Below, piece after piece: positions 26,002 through 33,332 of a stretch of 64,000 nt of DNA; the first letter of the stretch is position 1, and every line of letters begins with the position of its first letter. The DNA is from an uncultured Pseudomonadales bacterium (GTDB lineage Bacteria; Pseudomonadota; Gammaproteobacteria; Pseudomonadales; Azotimanducaceae). The notes under the pieces were generated by a model. It saw nothing but the letters and a program-made list of their open reading frames with translations, was not told the origin of the DNA and searched no databases. Location: assembly GCA_958295875.1 (NCBI GenBank), contig OY282379.1, forward strand, positions 3,439,046 through 3,503,045. Direction: 5' to 3'. A program made the position numbers and the translations under genes.

Positions 26002-26030
26002 GCAAGCTCCCTAGGCGACGGGATGAGCCA

Positions 26031-26237
26031 CTATAGCTCTTTCGGGACGGTGCGGGTGGCTGTGGTGGGAGCCCCGCTTGAACCAATGCGTTCGCTCGAG
26101 TCGTCCGCATGCAGGTCGTCTAACAGGCTCTGAACGTTCTCAAATCGCGGCAGGCCGCCGGCTAGCGCTTCTTCCATGGCCGCGATGGTGGTCGCGTTGG
26201 GAGCGAGCGGATCGAACGGCTGCACCTTTAGCCTCAT
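26031..26237 (-). CDS. Orphan RelB/DinJ-like antitoxin fragment
   Basis: A 68-residue protein whose residues 8-45 look like the C-terminal toxin-binding half of RelB/DinJ antitoxins (PLAPNATTIAAMEEA, then GLPRFENVQSLLDDLHADD). The N-terminal ribbon-helix-helix DNA-binding part is missing, and the last 20 residues after DD are unrelated low-complexity sequence. No RelE-like toxin is next to it. It is most likely a truncated, inactive antitoxin or a solitary relic at the edge of the accessory patch. Confidence 0.5.
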   Translation of the reverse strand: MRLKVQPFDPLAPNATTIAAMEEALAGGLPRFENVQSLLDDLHADDSSERIGSSGAPTTATRTVPKEL

Positions 26238-26249
26238 AGCCCTTGATGA

Positions 26250-26765
26250 TGGATTAGGCTATCAGAGGGCGTGGGCACCCGCAGCAGCATTGAAGCGGCG
26301 GGATCGAGTGGATTGCGAATCGAGGAGGGCCACATGCGCATTTTGAAGCCGCGTTCGTGCGCGAGCATGTCTTCGCCCGCACCGCCCTCGCCTCTGCATG
26401 ACCATGTGGTCCTCTTCAGATAGCCGTTTGGCTAGGACAAAGAAACTAGGCCGACTGCCCGATCTGAGAGACGGCCCAGACGTATGTTCGCATCGTCGGC
26501 TCGCCGCGTACGGTCGTCGTCATGGTCGTGCTGTTCTTTCTGGTGTCTTCGGCGTGGGTCGATAATGTCAACAGCCGCGGCGTGCTCATGAACCCCCTCG
26601 TATTCTCCCAATTCGAGAGGTTCCTATCCGAAGCCTCGCTGCTCATTCTCTTCAACACCGCGGTGTTTTCTGGCTACGCCCCCCTGACGCGGCATTACCG
26701 CCGCCTCGTCTTCTGGGGTCTTCTGTCTGCGGCCGCGATGTCCACCAAGTTGACGGGATTAAGAC
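26250..26765. other. Intergenic stretch with one doubtful small membrane frame
   Basis: From 26250 to 26520 I see no gene. From 26522 a plus-strand frame opens with ATG and reads MVVLFFLVSSAWVDNV, with a second hydrophobic stretch ASLLILFNTAVFSGYAPL, up to about 26760 before running antisense into the next gene (stop at 26842). It could be a short two-helix membrane protein or the relic of a longer one; there is no ribosome binding site and I recognise no family. Confidence 0.35.
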
Positions 26766-27884
26766 CTAGTCATCCGGCTCAATGTCGACGAAGCGGTGCG
26801 TCTCTCCATCAGAAGCAACGTAAATCAGGACGCGCTTGTTGACGAAGGGGCCGATGACATCGTCAACCTGCTCGCCCACACCCACTACCTTGATGCGACT
26901 GTCCCCAACCGCGACCTCCAGCCAATCCTTGTCGAGATGCACCGCGCGAAGCACGCCGGCGTGCGTTTGGCCGCGGAGAGATACGTCAGGCTTCCTCAAG
27001 CCCCGGATCCTCTCGCCTACGCGTTTACGGGCTTGTTGGTCGAGCTTGACCACCCGCGAGTCGTCGGCGGCCTTGACTTCCAAGCTCTCGAACACCTTGC
27101 CGTTAGGTGCGAGATTCCGTGTGAGTTTCAGAAAGGTCTCCCGGTAGCCCGCATCCGGTACGGCGTTGGAGAAATCCTCATCTGACCCGCTGCAGCCAAG
27201 GCGAAGAACTTTGAAGAAGAATTCCGCCACTAGCTCGCCGGATGGTCCGAACATGTCTTCATTGTCGTCTTGTATCGCCACTGCGAATTGGTAGCTGCCG
27301 GGCGATGCTTGGAACAGCCAAGGGCGGTATTTCTCTTGAATCTGCTTGCTTGGCGGGCCGCGGGTGCGGAGGGCCGTACCGCTCAAAAACTCCGCTGTTC
27401 GATAATGCACGGACTCAACCGCCTTGACCTTGTCTAGGATGGGTTGAAGTGGCGCACCGCCAGTGACGACTTGACCGCCGCTCACGGACACCAGCAGCTG
27501 TCCGGGAACGAAACACAGGCCGCTCGTTTGGCGCTCCTGCTCGGCCCAGACAACCTGGACGATGTGGCGTAGTTGATGCCGTGCGAATGCCGGCAGCCCG
27601 TCGAACGCCATGCCTTCCATCGCGACGCGTTCGGCACAGTCCAACTGGCCAGCCTTGAAGTACAGCGACGCCGCGCTCACTGCGGTGATGCCGTAGGTTC
27701 GCACCTTGGAGTGGTGGAGTTTCTTGAGCGCTAACTCTTCGGCACGGGCCGATAAGGCATAGAGATCTCGGGCCCTTTCACGATCGCCGAGACACAGACA
27801 CGCCTCCGCCTCCGATGCGCGGTCTTCGCTCTCCCTGTGGTGCTGAATCCAAGTCATGGTGCTGCCGGGCTCATCCCTCGTCAA
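26766..27884 (-). CDS. Uncharacterised protein: TPR-like helices plus C-terminal beta domain
   Basis: A 372-residue soluble protein with no family name I can give. Residues about 12-115 are helical and TPR-like: EAEACLCLGDRERARDLYAL, later AASLYFKAGQLDCAERVAMEG. The middle is mixed, and the last 75 residues are beta-rich (GVLRAVHLDKDWLEVAVG, RVLIYVASDGETHRFVDIE). The start is TTG 27884, overlapping the upstream stop as TTGA, or ATG 27857. The upstream stop is the original end of the gene split by the 1.1-kb insertion, so this protein and the broken one formed a coupled two-gene unit. If the first gene is dead, this one may be a stranded survivor. Confidence 0.65.
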   Translation of the reverse strand: MTRDEPGSTMTWIQHHRESEDRASEAEACLCLGDRERARDLYALSARAEELALKKLHHSKVRTYGITAVSAASLYFKAGQLDCAERVAMEGMAFDGLPAFARHQLRHIVQVVWAEQERQTSGLCFVPGQLLVSVSGGQVVTGGAPLQPILDKVKAVESVHYRTAEFLSGTALRTRGPPSKQIQEKYRPWLFQASPGSYQFAVAIQDDNEDMFGPSGELVAEFFFKVLRLGCSGSDEDFSNAVPDAGYRETFLKLTRNLAPNGKVFESLEVKAADDSRVVKLDQQARKRVGERIRGLRKPDVSLRGQTHAGVLRAVHLDKDWLEVAVGDSRIKVVGVGEQVDDVIGPFVNKRVLIYVASDGETHRFVDIEPDD

Positions 27885-28363
27885 TCCACGTCGGCGATCT
27901 CGATTCGCGCGGCCTCAAAGCCGACGACGCCAGCTGTCGCGGGCAAGCTGCTCTGCCCCTTGGCGGCCTGTTTGCATTTCGCGTTAAGGCGGTCACAATG
28001 AAGATAGATTGAACCCGTAGGTTTGAGGATTCTATGCATCTCCAGCAAACGAACACCCATGTAAATCAGATAAGCCTTCATCGACTTCGAGTGACCCTCT
28101 CCAGCCAACTCTATAGCCAAGCCTAGAGCAGGGTTTCTTTCCGCTAGTTCGCCGTGCTCTTCGTCCTTAACGTCAGCCATTGTCCAAGTGTCCTTGAAGG
28201 CAGCACCAGCTGCTTCAGAACCAATAGGGCCTGCGTATTCCTGGTCTGACTTGAAGGGCGGATCCAGATAAATCAAATCCACCGAATCAGTATTCATCCG
28301 CCGCATCAAGTGCAGGTTATCCGCCTCGTAAACGCACTTGTCCGGCCAGTTTGTCTTGCTCAC
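27881..28363 (-). pseudogene. Truncated DNA methyltransferase (N-terminal half) fused to a foreign tail
   Basis: Residues 1 to about 118 are the N-terminal half of a site-specific DNA N6-adenine or N4-cytosine methyltransferase: YEADNLHLMRRM, the catalytic DLIYLDPPF, and RILKPTGSIYLHC. Family members go on for hundreds of residues with the SAM-binding half; here similarity stops at about 27992, and the last 36 codons (AKGQSSLPATAGVVGFEAA) are the end of another gene. GTG 28363 is the likely start because AGGAGG stands just before it; ATG 28378 is in frame. The catalytic half alone should be inactive. Confidence 0.8.
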
Positions 28364-28371
28364 TTTTCCTC

Positions 28372-28773
28372 CTAACATTGGAACCAGTCCAACTTCCCTT
28401 TCAAAGCCTCCAACCCACGTCCAGCTTGCCCTGCACAGCTTCCGAAGTCTACGTCAGCCAACGGGAGCATAGGCAAACTCTGCTCCACATAACTACACAT
28501 TTCATTCAAACCCTGCGACATAGTTGGTCGCACAGTGATAAGACACATACGCTCCGGAATACCCTCATCTTCACAGGTATCTAGAATCGTACCTTTCACC
28601 CCATCAAACACTGCAAGCACTTCCTCAAACTCTTTGCATTCAACTGACGTCGCTTCTCTTCCCGACCTTCCTTTTTCGGGCTCCTGTTCTAAACCACCTA
28701 CCAACCAAGGTAGTATCAGTCCCAAAACCACCCCGCCTAACAATCCTATAAGCCATAGGGGAACTTTCATCAC
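28372..28773 (-). CDS. Small membrane-anchored cysteine-containing protein, unknown
   Basis: A 133-residue protein with one N-terminal transmembrane helix (PLWLIGLLGGVVLGLILPWL) and an exported domain of about 105 residues with six cysteines, which could pair as disulfides. The start ATG 28773 has AGGAGAAGAGTG just before it. It overlaps the start region of the truncated methyltransferase by a few bases and belongs to the inserted foreign segment. I do not recognise a family. It is probably the only complete gene on the insert. Confidence 0.55.
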   Translation of the reverse strand: MMKVPLWLIGLLGGVVLGLILPWLVGGLEQEPEKGRSGREATSVECKEFEEVLAVFDGVKGTILDTCEDEGIPERMCLITVRPTMSQGLNEMCSYVEQSLPMLPLADVDFGSCAGQAGRGLEALKGKLDWFQC

Positions 28774-28884
28774 TCTTCTCCTAACTTAGAAAGAAAAGAA
28801 CCAGCCGAGAGGAAATCGAGAGAGGAATTTACCGTAACTCTCCACGCCAACTGTTGCAACTCAGCGTCCCTCTCGACTGGTGTT

Positions 28885-29099
28885 CTATTCCTTAGCTTCT
28901 CCTTTCTCCTCAGGCTTATGCGACGGGCTCTTGTGGTGGCTATGCTTCTCCGTAGGCTCCTTCTCTTCCGGCTCCGGTACACTAGCAACCCCCTTCTCCC
29001 AACCCGTAAGAAACGCCAACATCAGACTCGCATCACGGGTTCTATAAAGCTCTTCACCCGACTCTGCTCCCCTGACGACAAAGTCATTGGTATCGCTCG
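28885..29099 (-). pseudogene. C-terminal fragment of an unknown foreign gene
   Basis: The minus frame ending at 28885 reads DASLMLAFLTGWEKGVASV and then a charged tail rich in Pro, Glu, His and Lys (EKHSHHKSPSHKPEEKGEAK). Similarity of composition stops at the insertion junction near 29099, beyond which the frame crosses into the split gene. It is the end of a gene whose front was left behind when the segment moved. The His-rich tail might bind metal, but no family is recognised. Confidence 0.45.
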
Positions 29100-29788
29100 T
29101 CTGCGAATTGCACTCGCATCGCCCCGGTCTGTGCCGGACACCTCGAAGCGACGACATTCCTCAAGATCATCAATCGTCCGGCCCGCCGGTGCAACGTAGT
29201 AGTCTGCTCCGGTCAGGACTTCCGCTCTGCTAACAGCGAACAGGCCATCGGTGAGTTCGAGCGCCGCCAGCGCACAGGCGCATGCGCCGGCCTCGGTGGC
29301 GTCGGTCTGGTTCGCCCATGCCGCCCGCACCCTCGTGCCTGGCGCAGTCCAATCGACGGAAGCATTGCTTGCCAACCCGTCTCGGTCGAGCTTCATGTTC
29401 AGCGGTGGCTGGTGATGGCGGTCTAGGCACACTGCGGCGGCCTCGGCGTTGGCGTCCGCAGTCGCCGGCGTGAGGCCCAAGTGGCGGGATGCCATCTGGT
29501 GTATCAACAGTTTGGGCATGCTCCCATTCCTCCCGTGGGCGTTGCCTAGGGATCAAGCCCTCGCGGGGTCGGCGGCGACTCGCGACGTCCTTGTGCGTAC
29601 ACATTCTGTCGAGTCCCCCCATCGTTGCGCTCCAATGTCGATGAAGGTTAGCGGCGACCCGCGTCCATATGGCCACTCAGGCCATCGTCGGCAGGCCTAG
29701 CCGGCACTCGCTGCTGAGCATACTGCGTCTATGCGGGACGCACTAGCCAACCTCTCATCCGCTTGACATCCGCGCCCGTCACGCCATC

Positions 29789-30427
29789 ATGGCCGGCATG
29801 GGCGAGTTCTGGACAATGAGTTTCGGCAAGGGCGTGGCAGCGCTTGCCGTGGCGTGGCTGCTGGCGTTGCCGGCCAACGCCTCTGAGTACGGGGAGGCTT
29901 GGGGGCCGGCCATCGGCACGGAGATGCCGGCCATCGCCGCCAGCGACCAAACCGGGGCGTTGCGGGAGCTGGAGAGCTTGGGCGGCGAACGCGGGCTGCT
30001 GTTCTTGATCGTTCGCAGCGCGGATTGGTGACCTTACTGCAAGGCCCAACTCGTGAAGCTGGGGAAATGGCAAGACGACTTTGAGGCGCTCGGGCTTTCG
30101 GTGGCCACCATGAGCTACGATGGCGTGGACGTGCTTGCCGAGTTCACCAGCGACAACGACATCGGCTACCCCATGCTCTCCGATGCGGGAGCGGACGACG
30201 CCCCGGCCGGAGAACGGGCGCGGGCGCTTGGCATCTTGAACGAGCAGTACGCGCCCGGCCATCCCGCGCACGGCATCGCGCATCCGGGCATTCTGCACAT
30301 TGACGCCGATGGCATCATCCGGCAGAAGTGGGCTGAAGAGGGATACCAAGAGCGCCCGCAGTTTGCCGACGTGCTGCAGGACGTGCAGGCGCTGCTGGGG
30401 GCGAGCGACAACGCCGAATCTCCGTAG
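29789..30427 (+). CDS. Secreted thioredoxin-fold (redoxin) protein, probable selenoprotein with UxxC
   Basis: Reading TGA 30029-30031 as selenocysteine gives one 212-residue protein. Residues 10-32 are a signal peptide (GKGVAALAVAWLLALPANA); ATG 29816 is an alternative start. The redoxin/AhpC-TSA-like core reads FLIVRSADW, then Sec81-Pro-Tyr-Cys84, then KAQLVKLGKWQDDFEALGLS, with HPGILHIDADGIIRQKW near the end carrying the usual cis-Pro-type strand. The TGA sits exactly where the first redox Cys of CxxC is expected, coding character continues unchanged on both sides, and a stem-loop follows at 30045-30063. Such proteins act as periplasmic thiol or peroxide redox enzymes. A nonsense mutation is the alternative. 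Confidence 0.82.
30045..30063 (+). promoter_or_regulatory. Candidate bacterial SECIS hairpin
   Basis: Starting 14 bases after the TGA, CCCA pairs with TGGG, then one A-C mismatch, then CT pairs with AG, closing the five-base loop CGTGA. The loop lies 21-25 bases after the TGA and has a G at its second position. This fits the position and size of bacterial SECIS elements, which recruit SelB inside the coding region. The fold was found by hand and not scored. Confidence 0.5.
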
Positions 30428-30661
30428 GCCACGCCCTACAGCGGCTGCCTCACGCTCGCGCTGAACGGCCTTGTCGCCGTTCCCTTCCCGCGCCCCGTCT
30501 CGTCGCCGAGACGTCGCCGTAAATGCTTGTTTCAACGACAAAAGATGTGCCGACGACGATGCCGGCAGCCAGAGCCCTACCTGAATTGGCGTTAAAAGTC
30601 AAAGTTGGCGTTGGTGTGCTCGGTCGGCTAGATTTGGTCGTTCTCGGGGGAGAACGAAACT

Positions 30662-30841
30662 ATGGCAAATCGGGCACGCACCGATGCCGCCATTGCTCGC
30701 ACTAGGGAGCAACTGGCCGCGGACGTCGACGCATTTCTGAAGTCTGGCAACAAGATCAAACACATCCCGATGGGTGTGAGCGGCCAAAACCCGCTGAGTG
30801 GTGGCCGCAAGCAACTGGTGCTGAAGCCGCGTCGCGCTTAG
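30662..30841 (+). CDS. Small basic protein of 59 residues, unknown
   Basis: A 59-residue frame, ATG 30662 to TAG 30841, with GGGGGAGA eight bases before the start. It reads MANRARTDAAIARTREQLAA, then DVDAFLKSGNKIKHIPMGVS and GQNPLSGGRKQLVLKPRRA. The pattern of an amphipathic helix, the AFLxSGNKI segment and a basic tail looks like a small nucleic-acid- or RNA-polymerase-associated protein, but I cannot name it. The flanking gaps (30428-30661 and 30842-31003) show no gene. Confidence 0.55.
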   Translation: MANRARTDAAIARTREQLAADVDAFLKSGNKIKHIPMGVSGQNPLSGGRKQLVLKPRRA

Positions 30842-31003
30842 ACAAACCGAGGCGCCGTCGCGCGCGCTTTCTGAGCCCCTTCCGCCGCTCGCGTCGCGTG
30901 GCAGCGCCCGAGCGCGTTGGGTGCCATCGCCGCCCGACCACGGGCCGCAGCGTTGCGCCAAGACGCGCTATCCTTGCCGTTGCCCTAGGGAGGTGCCGCT
31001 AGC

Positions 31004-31708
31004 ATGACCGCCGTCGCCGCCAAGTTCGATCCGTTCCGTTCAGAGCGGCCGCTCATCGTTTACATCGATTTCAAGAGCCCCTACGCCTTCATCGCCAAAG
31101 ACCCGACTTACGCCTTGGCCGAGCACTTGGGCATCGATATCGACTGGCGCCCGCTCACGCTGGACATTCCCAGCTTTCTTGGTTCCGCCCGCCTCGGCGC
31201 CAAGGACGAGGTGGTGGAGCAGAACCGCACCCCGGAGCAGTGGCGCGGCGTGAAGTACGCCTATCGGGACGCCCGCCGCTACGCTCGGCTGAGCGGCTAT
31301 CTGCTGCGCGGCACCATCAAGATCTGGGACACCTCTCTCGTCCACATTGGCATGATGTGGGCGAAGCGCCACGGCGACGCGGTGTTGGCGCGTTACCTGA
31401 ACGAAAGCTATGCACGATTCTGGCGCCGCGAGTTCGATGCGGAAGATGCCAGCGTCGTCACCGCCGCGCTCGCCGCCGCGGGCGCCGAGACCGACGGCTT
31501 CAAGGCATTCCACGAAGGGCCGGGCCGCGCGGAGCACGATGCGATGCAGGCCGCGATCTTCGACGCCGGCATCTACGGCGTGCCCGGCTATGTGGTGGAA
31601 GGCGAGTACTTCTTCGGCCGGGAACATCTGCCGATGGTGCGTTGGATTCTGACCGGGCGGCGGGGCACGGCGCCAGACGTGGCCTACCAACACTTCGCCG
31701 CGTCCTGA
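31004..31708 (+). CDS. DsbA-family / 2-hydroxychromene-2-carboxylate isomerase-like protein
   Basis: A 234-residue protein of the kappa-GST/HCCA-isomerase branch of the DsbA fold. Seen: VYIDFKSPYAFIAKDPTYAL at the N-terminus with the Ser-Pro-Tyr of the family in place of a CxxC, a helical insertion, and the cis-Pro strand GIYGVPGYVVEGEYFFGREH. Such enzymes isomerise chromene carboxylates in aromatic degradation or act as glutathione enzymes. GGGAGG precedes the ATG. A second, diverged homologue follows 32 bases downstream, suggesting a heteromer. Cytoplasmic, substrate unknown. Confidence 0.85.
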   Translation: MTAVAAKFDPFRSERPLIVYIDFKSPYAFIAKDPTYALAEHLGIDIDWRPLTLDIPSFLGSARLGAKDEVVEQNRTPEQWRGVKYAYRDARRYARLSGYLLRGTIKIWDTSLVHIGMMWAKRHGDAVLARYLNESYARFWRREFDAEDASVVTAALAAAGAETDGFKAFHEGPGRAEHDAMQAAIFDAGIYGVPGYVVEGEYFFGREHLPMVRWILTGRRGTAPDVAYQHFAAS

Positions 31709-31740
31709 CCGATGGCGACCAACGAGCCCCCGCAGCAACC

Positions 31741-32352
31741 ATGACCGAAGCGTTGACGCCTGCTTCGCCGCTGACCGTCACGTTGGACGTGAAGCGTCCG
31801 GAGTGCTACTTGGCCATCGCGCCCACCCGAGCGCTCGCCGCGGAGCTCGGCATCGCCGTGGATTGGTTGCCGACCATTGCTTCGCCGCACCGCCCGCCAC
31901 CCGCCGGGGATGGCCGGAGCGAGCGGCACCTGCGCCACCGCGCCACCTACAACGCCCAAGAAATCGAGCGTTATGCGGCTGTGCAAGGGCTGGTGATCCA
32001 AGACATCTACCGAGACCCAGATTCCACCCTGTTCGGCATGGCGATGCTGGCCGCAAAGGACCATTCAGATGCCGCCCTGCACGCTTTCTTGGATCGCGCG
32101 TTCGCGGCCTATTGGCGATCGGAACTGGACATTGAAGACCGGGCGGCGCTAGGCGGCCACCTGAGCGCCGCGGGTGTTGCGGCCTTTGCGGAAAACGCTG
32201 CCGAGTTCGAAGCGCTGCAGGCGCGCATCGCCGCGGCTGGCCTGTTCAACGCCCCGGCCTATCTGGTTGGCGACGAAGTCTTCTTTGGCCGCGCCCACCT
32301 GCCGATGATCCGCTGGCTCCTGACGGACCGCGCCGGGCCAGCGCCTATCTGA
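31741..32352 (+). CDS. Second DsbA-family / HCCA isomerase-like protein
   Basis: A 203-residue paralogue of the preceding gene. Start ATG 31741 is taken because the frame upstream is antisense-like filler within the first gene. It keeps the end motif FNAPAYLVGDEVFFGRAHLP and the overall fold, but the N-terminal motif has changed to LDVKRPECYLAIAPTRAL, losing the Ser-Pro-Tyr. It may be a non-catalytic partner of its neighbour. Both lie before an LLM oxidoreductase on the same strand, so a shared catabolic operon is likely. Confidence 0.82.
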   Translation: MTEALTPASPLTVTLDVKRPECYLAIAPTRALAAELGIAVDWLPTIASPHRPPPAGDGRSERHLRHRATYNAQEIERYAAVQGLVIQDIYRDPDSTLFGMAMLAAKDHSDAALHAFLDRAFAAYWRSELDIEDRAALGGHLSAAGVAAFAENAAEFEALQARIAAAGLFNAPAYLVGDEVFFGRAHLPMIRWLLTDRAGPAPI

Positions 32353-32429
32353 CCACTGCCCTGCCCCGCGCCCACCCACGCGGGCGGGTGATACGCTAGC
32401 TTCAAGACACCGCCATCGAGGGCAGCACC

Positions 32430-33269
32430 TTGGACATTGGCCTCTTCAACTTTGCCACGGATTACTCCATGCCGTTGGCAGACCTTGCCCGCGAAGCGGA
32501 GGCGCGCGGGTTTGAGTCCCTCTGGGTGCCGGAGCACACGCACATTCCCGTCTCGCGCCGCTCGCCGTACCAAGGCGGCGGCGAGCTGCCCAAGGAGTAT
32601 GCGCACACGCTGGACCCGTTCGCCGCCCTCGCCGCCGCGGCCGCGGTGACGTCGCGGCTCAAGCTCGGCACCGGCATCACCCTCATCGTCGAACGCGACA
32701 CGATCACCGCGGCCAAGGCCGCCGCCACGGTGGACCACCTTTCCGGCGGGCGCTTCCTGTTCGGCCTGGGCGGTGGCTGGAACCGCGAGGAAGCGGAACA
32801 TCACGGCACCGAGTGGGCCACGCGCTTCAAGCGCTTGGAAGAGCAGATGCAGGCCATCAAGGCCATCTGGACGCAGGATGAAGCGGAGTTCCACGGCCAG
32901 TTTGTCAATTTCGACCGCATCTGGTGCTGGCCGAAGCCAGTGCAAGAGCCGCATCCACCAATCATCCTTGGCGGCGAGACGATCCACACACTCAAGCGCA
33001 TCGTTCGCTGCGGGGACGGCTGGCTGCCCCGCGCTCGACAACCTGAGCAGGTGCTGGAAGGCATCGGCAAGCTGCGCGCCTTAAGCGAGGCAGCCGGGCG
33101 CGACCCGGCGACCATCTCGATTTCCGTGTTCGCGTTGCCGCCGGAGCAGCGTTTGGTGGATCAGTTCGCTGCGGCCGGCGTGAATCGCGTGATCTTCTGG
33201 CTGCCGTCAGCCGATGCCGACGCCACCCGGCGGCATCTCGACCGGTGCCAAGGCTTCCTCAAAGGCTAA
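32430..33269 (+). CDS. LLM-class (F420-type) flavin oxidoreductase
   Basis: A 279-residue luciferase-like oxidoreductase. Start is TTG 32430 (MDIGLFNFATDYSM), with GAGGG nine bases before it. Family marks: ESLWVPEHTHIPVSRRSPYQ, TSRLKLGTGITLIVERDTI, DHLSGGRFLFGLGGGWNREE and IILGGETIHTLKRIVRCGDG. These point to the F420-dependent glucose-6-phosphate-dehydrogenase-like subgroup, though the cofactor cannot be told from sequence. It ends the plus-strand run that starts with the two DsbA-like genes and converges with livJ. Confidence 0.88.
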   Translation: MDIGLFNFATDYSMPLADLAREAEARGFESLWVPEHTHIPVSRRSPYQGGGELPKEYAHTLDPFAALAAAAAVTSRLKLGTGITLIVERDTITAAKAAATVDHLSGGRFLFGLGGGWNREEAEHHGTEWATRFKRLEEQMQAIKAIWTQDEAEFHGQFVNFDRIWCWPKPVQEPHPPIILGGETIHTLKRIVRCGDGWLPRARQPEQVLEGIGKLRALSEAAGRDPATISISVFALPPEQRLVDQFAAAGVNRVIFWLPSADADATRRHLDRCQGFLKG

Positions 33270-33332
33270 GCGGGCGCATCCGCCGCGGGCCATGAGACAA
33301 GCACCGCGGCCACGTTCTGACAAAGGCGCAAC

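Larger units (their letters stand above)
27992..29099. mobile_element. Inserted foreign segment with truncated genes
   Basis: About 1.1 kb, visibly richer in A and T than the flanks, interrupts the gene described above. On the minus strand it holds, in order, the C-terminal end of an unknown gene, a complete 133-residue gene and the N-terminal half of a DNA methyltransferase, so it is a slice cut out of a foreign operon. There is no transposase, no terminal inverted repeat and no clear target duplication, so illegitimate recombination or transformation with a DNA fragment is more likely than transposition. Confidence 0.65.
27881..29519 (-). pseudogene. Gene split by a 1.1-kb insertion (unknown family, about 177 residues when joined)
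   Basis: The 5' part, 29519 to about 29100, encodes MPKLLIHQMASRHLGLTPAT ... ACALAALELTDGLFAVSRAE, then LTGADYYVAPAG and RRFEVSGTDRGDASAIRR. The 3' part is the last 36 codons before 27881, RLNAKCKQAAKGQSSLPA then VVGFEAARIEIADVD. Joining 29100 to 27991 keeps the frame and gives one protein. The order EVSG-then-LPAxAxVVGF matches, from memory, a recurrent but uncharacterised family. Its stop overlaps the start of the 372-residue gene (TTGA). The inserted piece carries fragments of unrelated genes. The joining is inference, well supported by frame and by the abrupt end of methyltransferase similarity. Confidence 0.7.

Noticed and set aside
27881..28378. Complete methyltransferase gene
   Set aside because: Only the N-terminal half matches; the tail belongs to another gene.
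29789..30031. Treating 29789-30031 as a complete 80-residue gene and 30053-30427 as a second gene
   Set aside because: The two halves are one thioredoxin-fold protein, and the break is a TGA at the redox motif.
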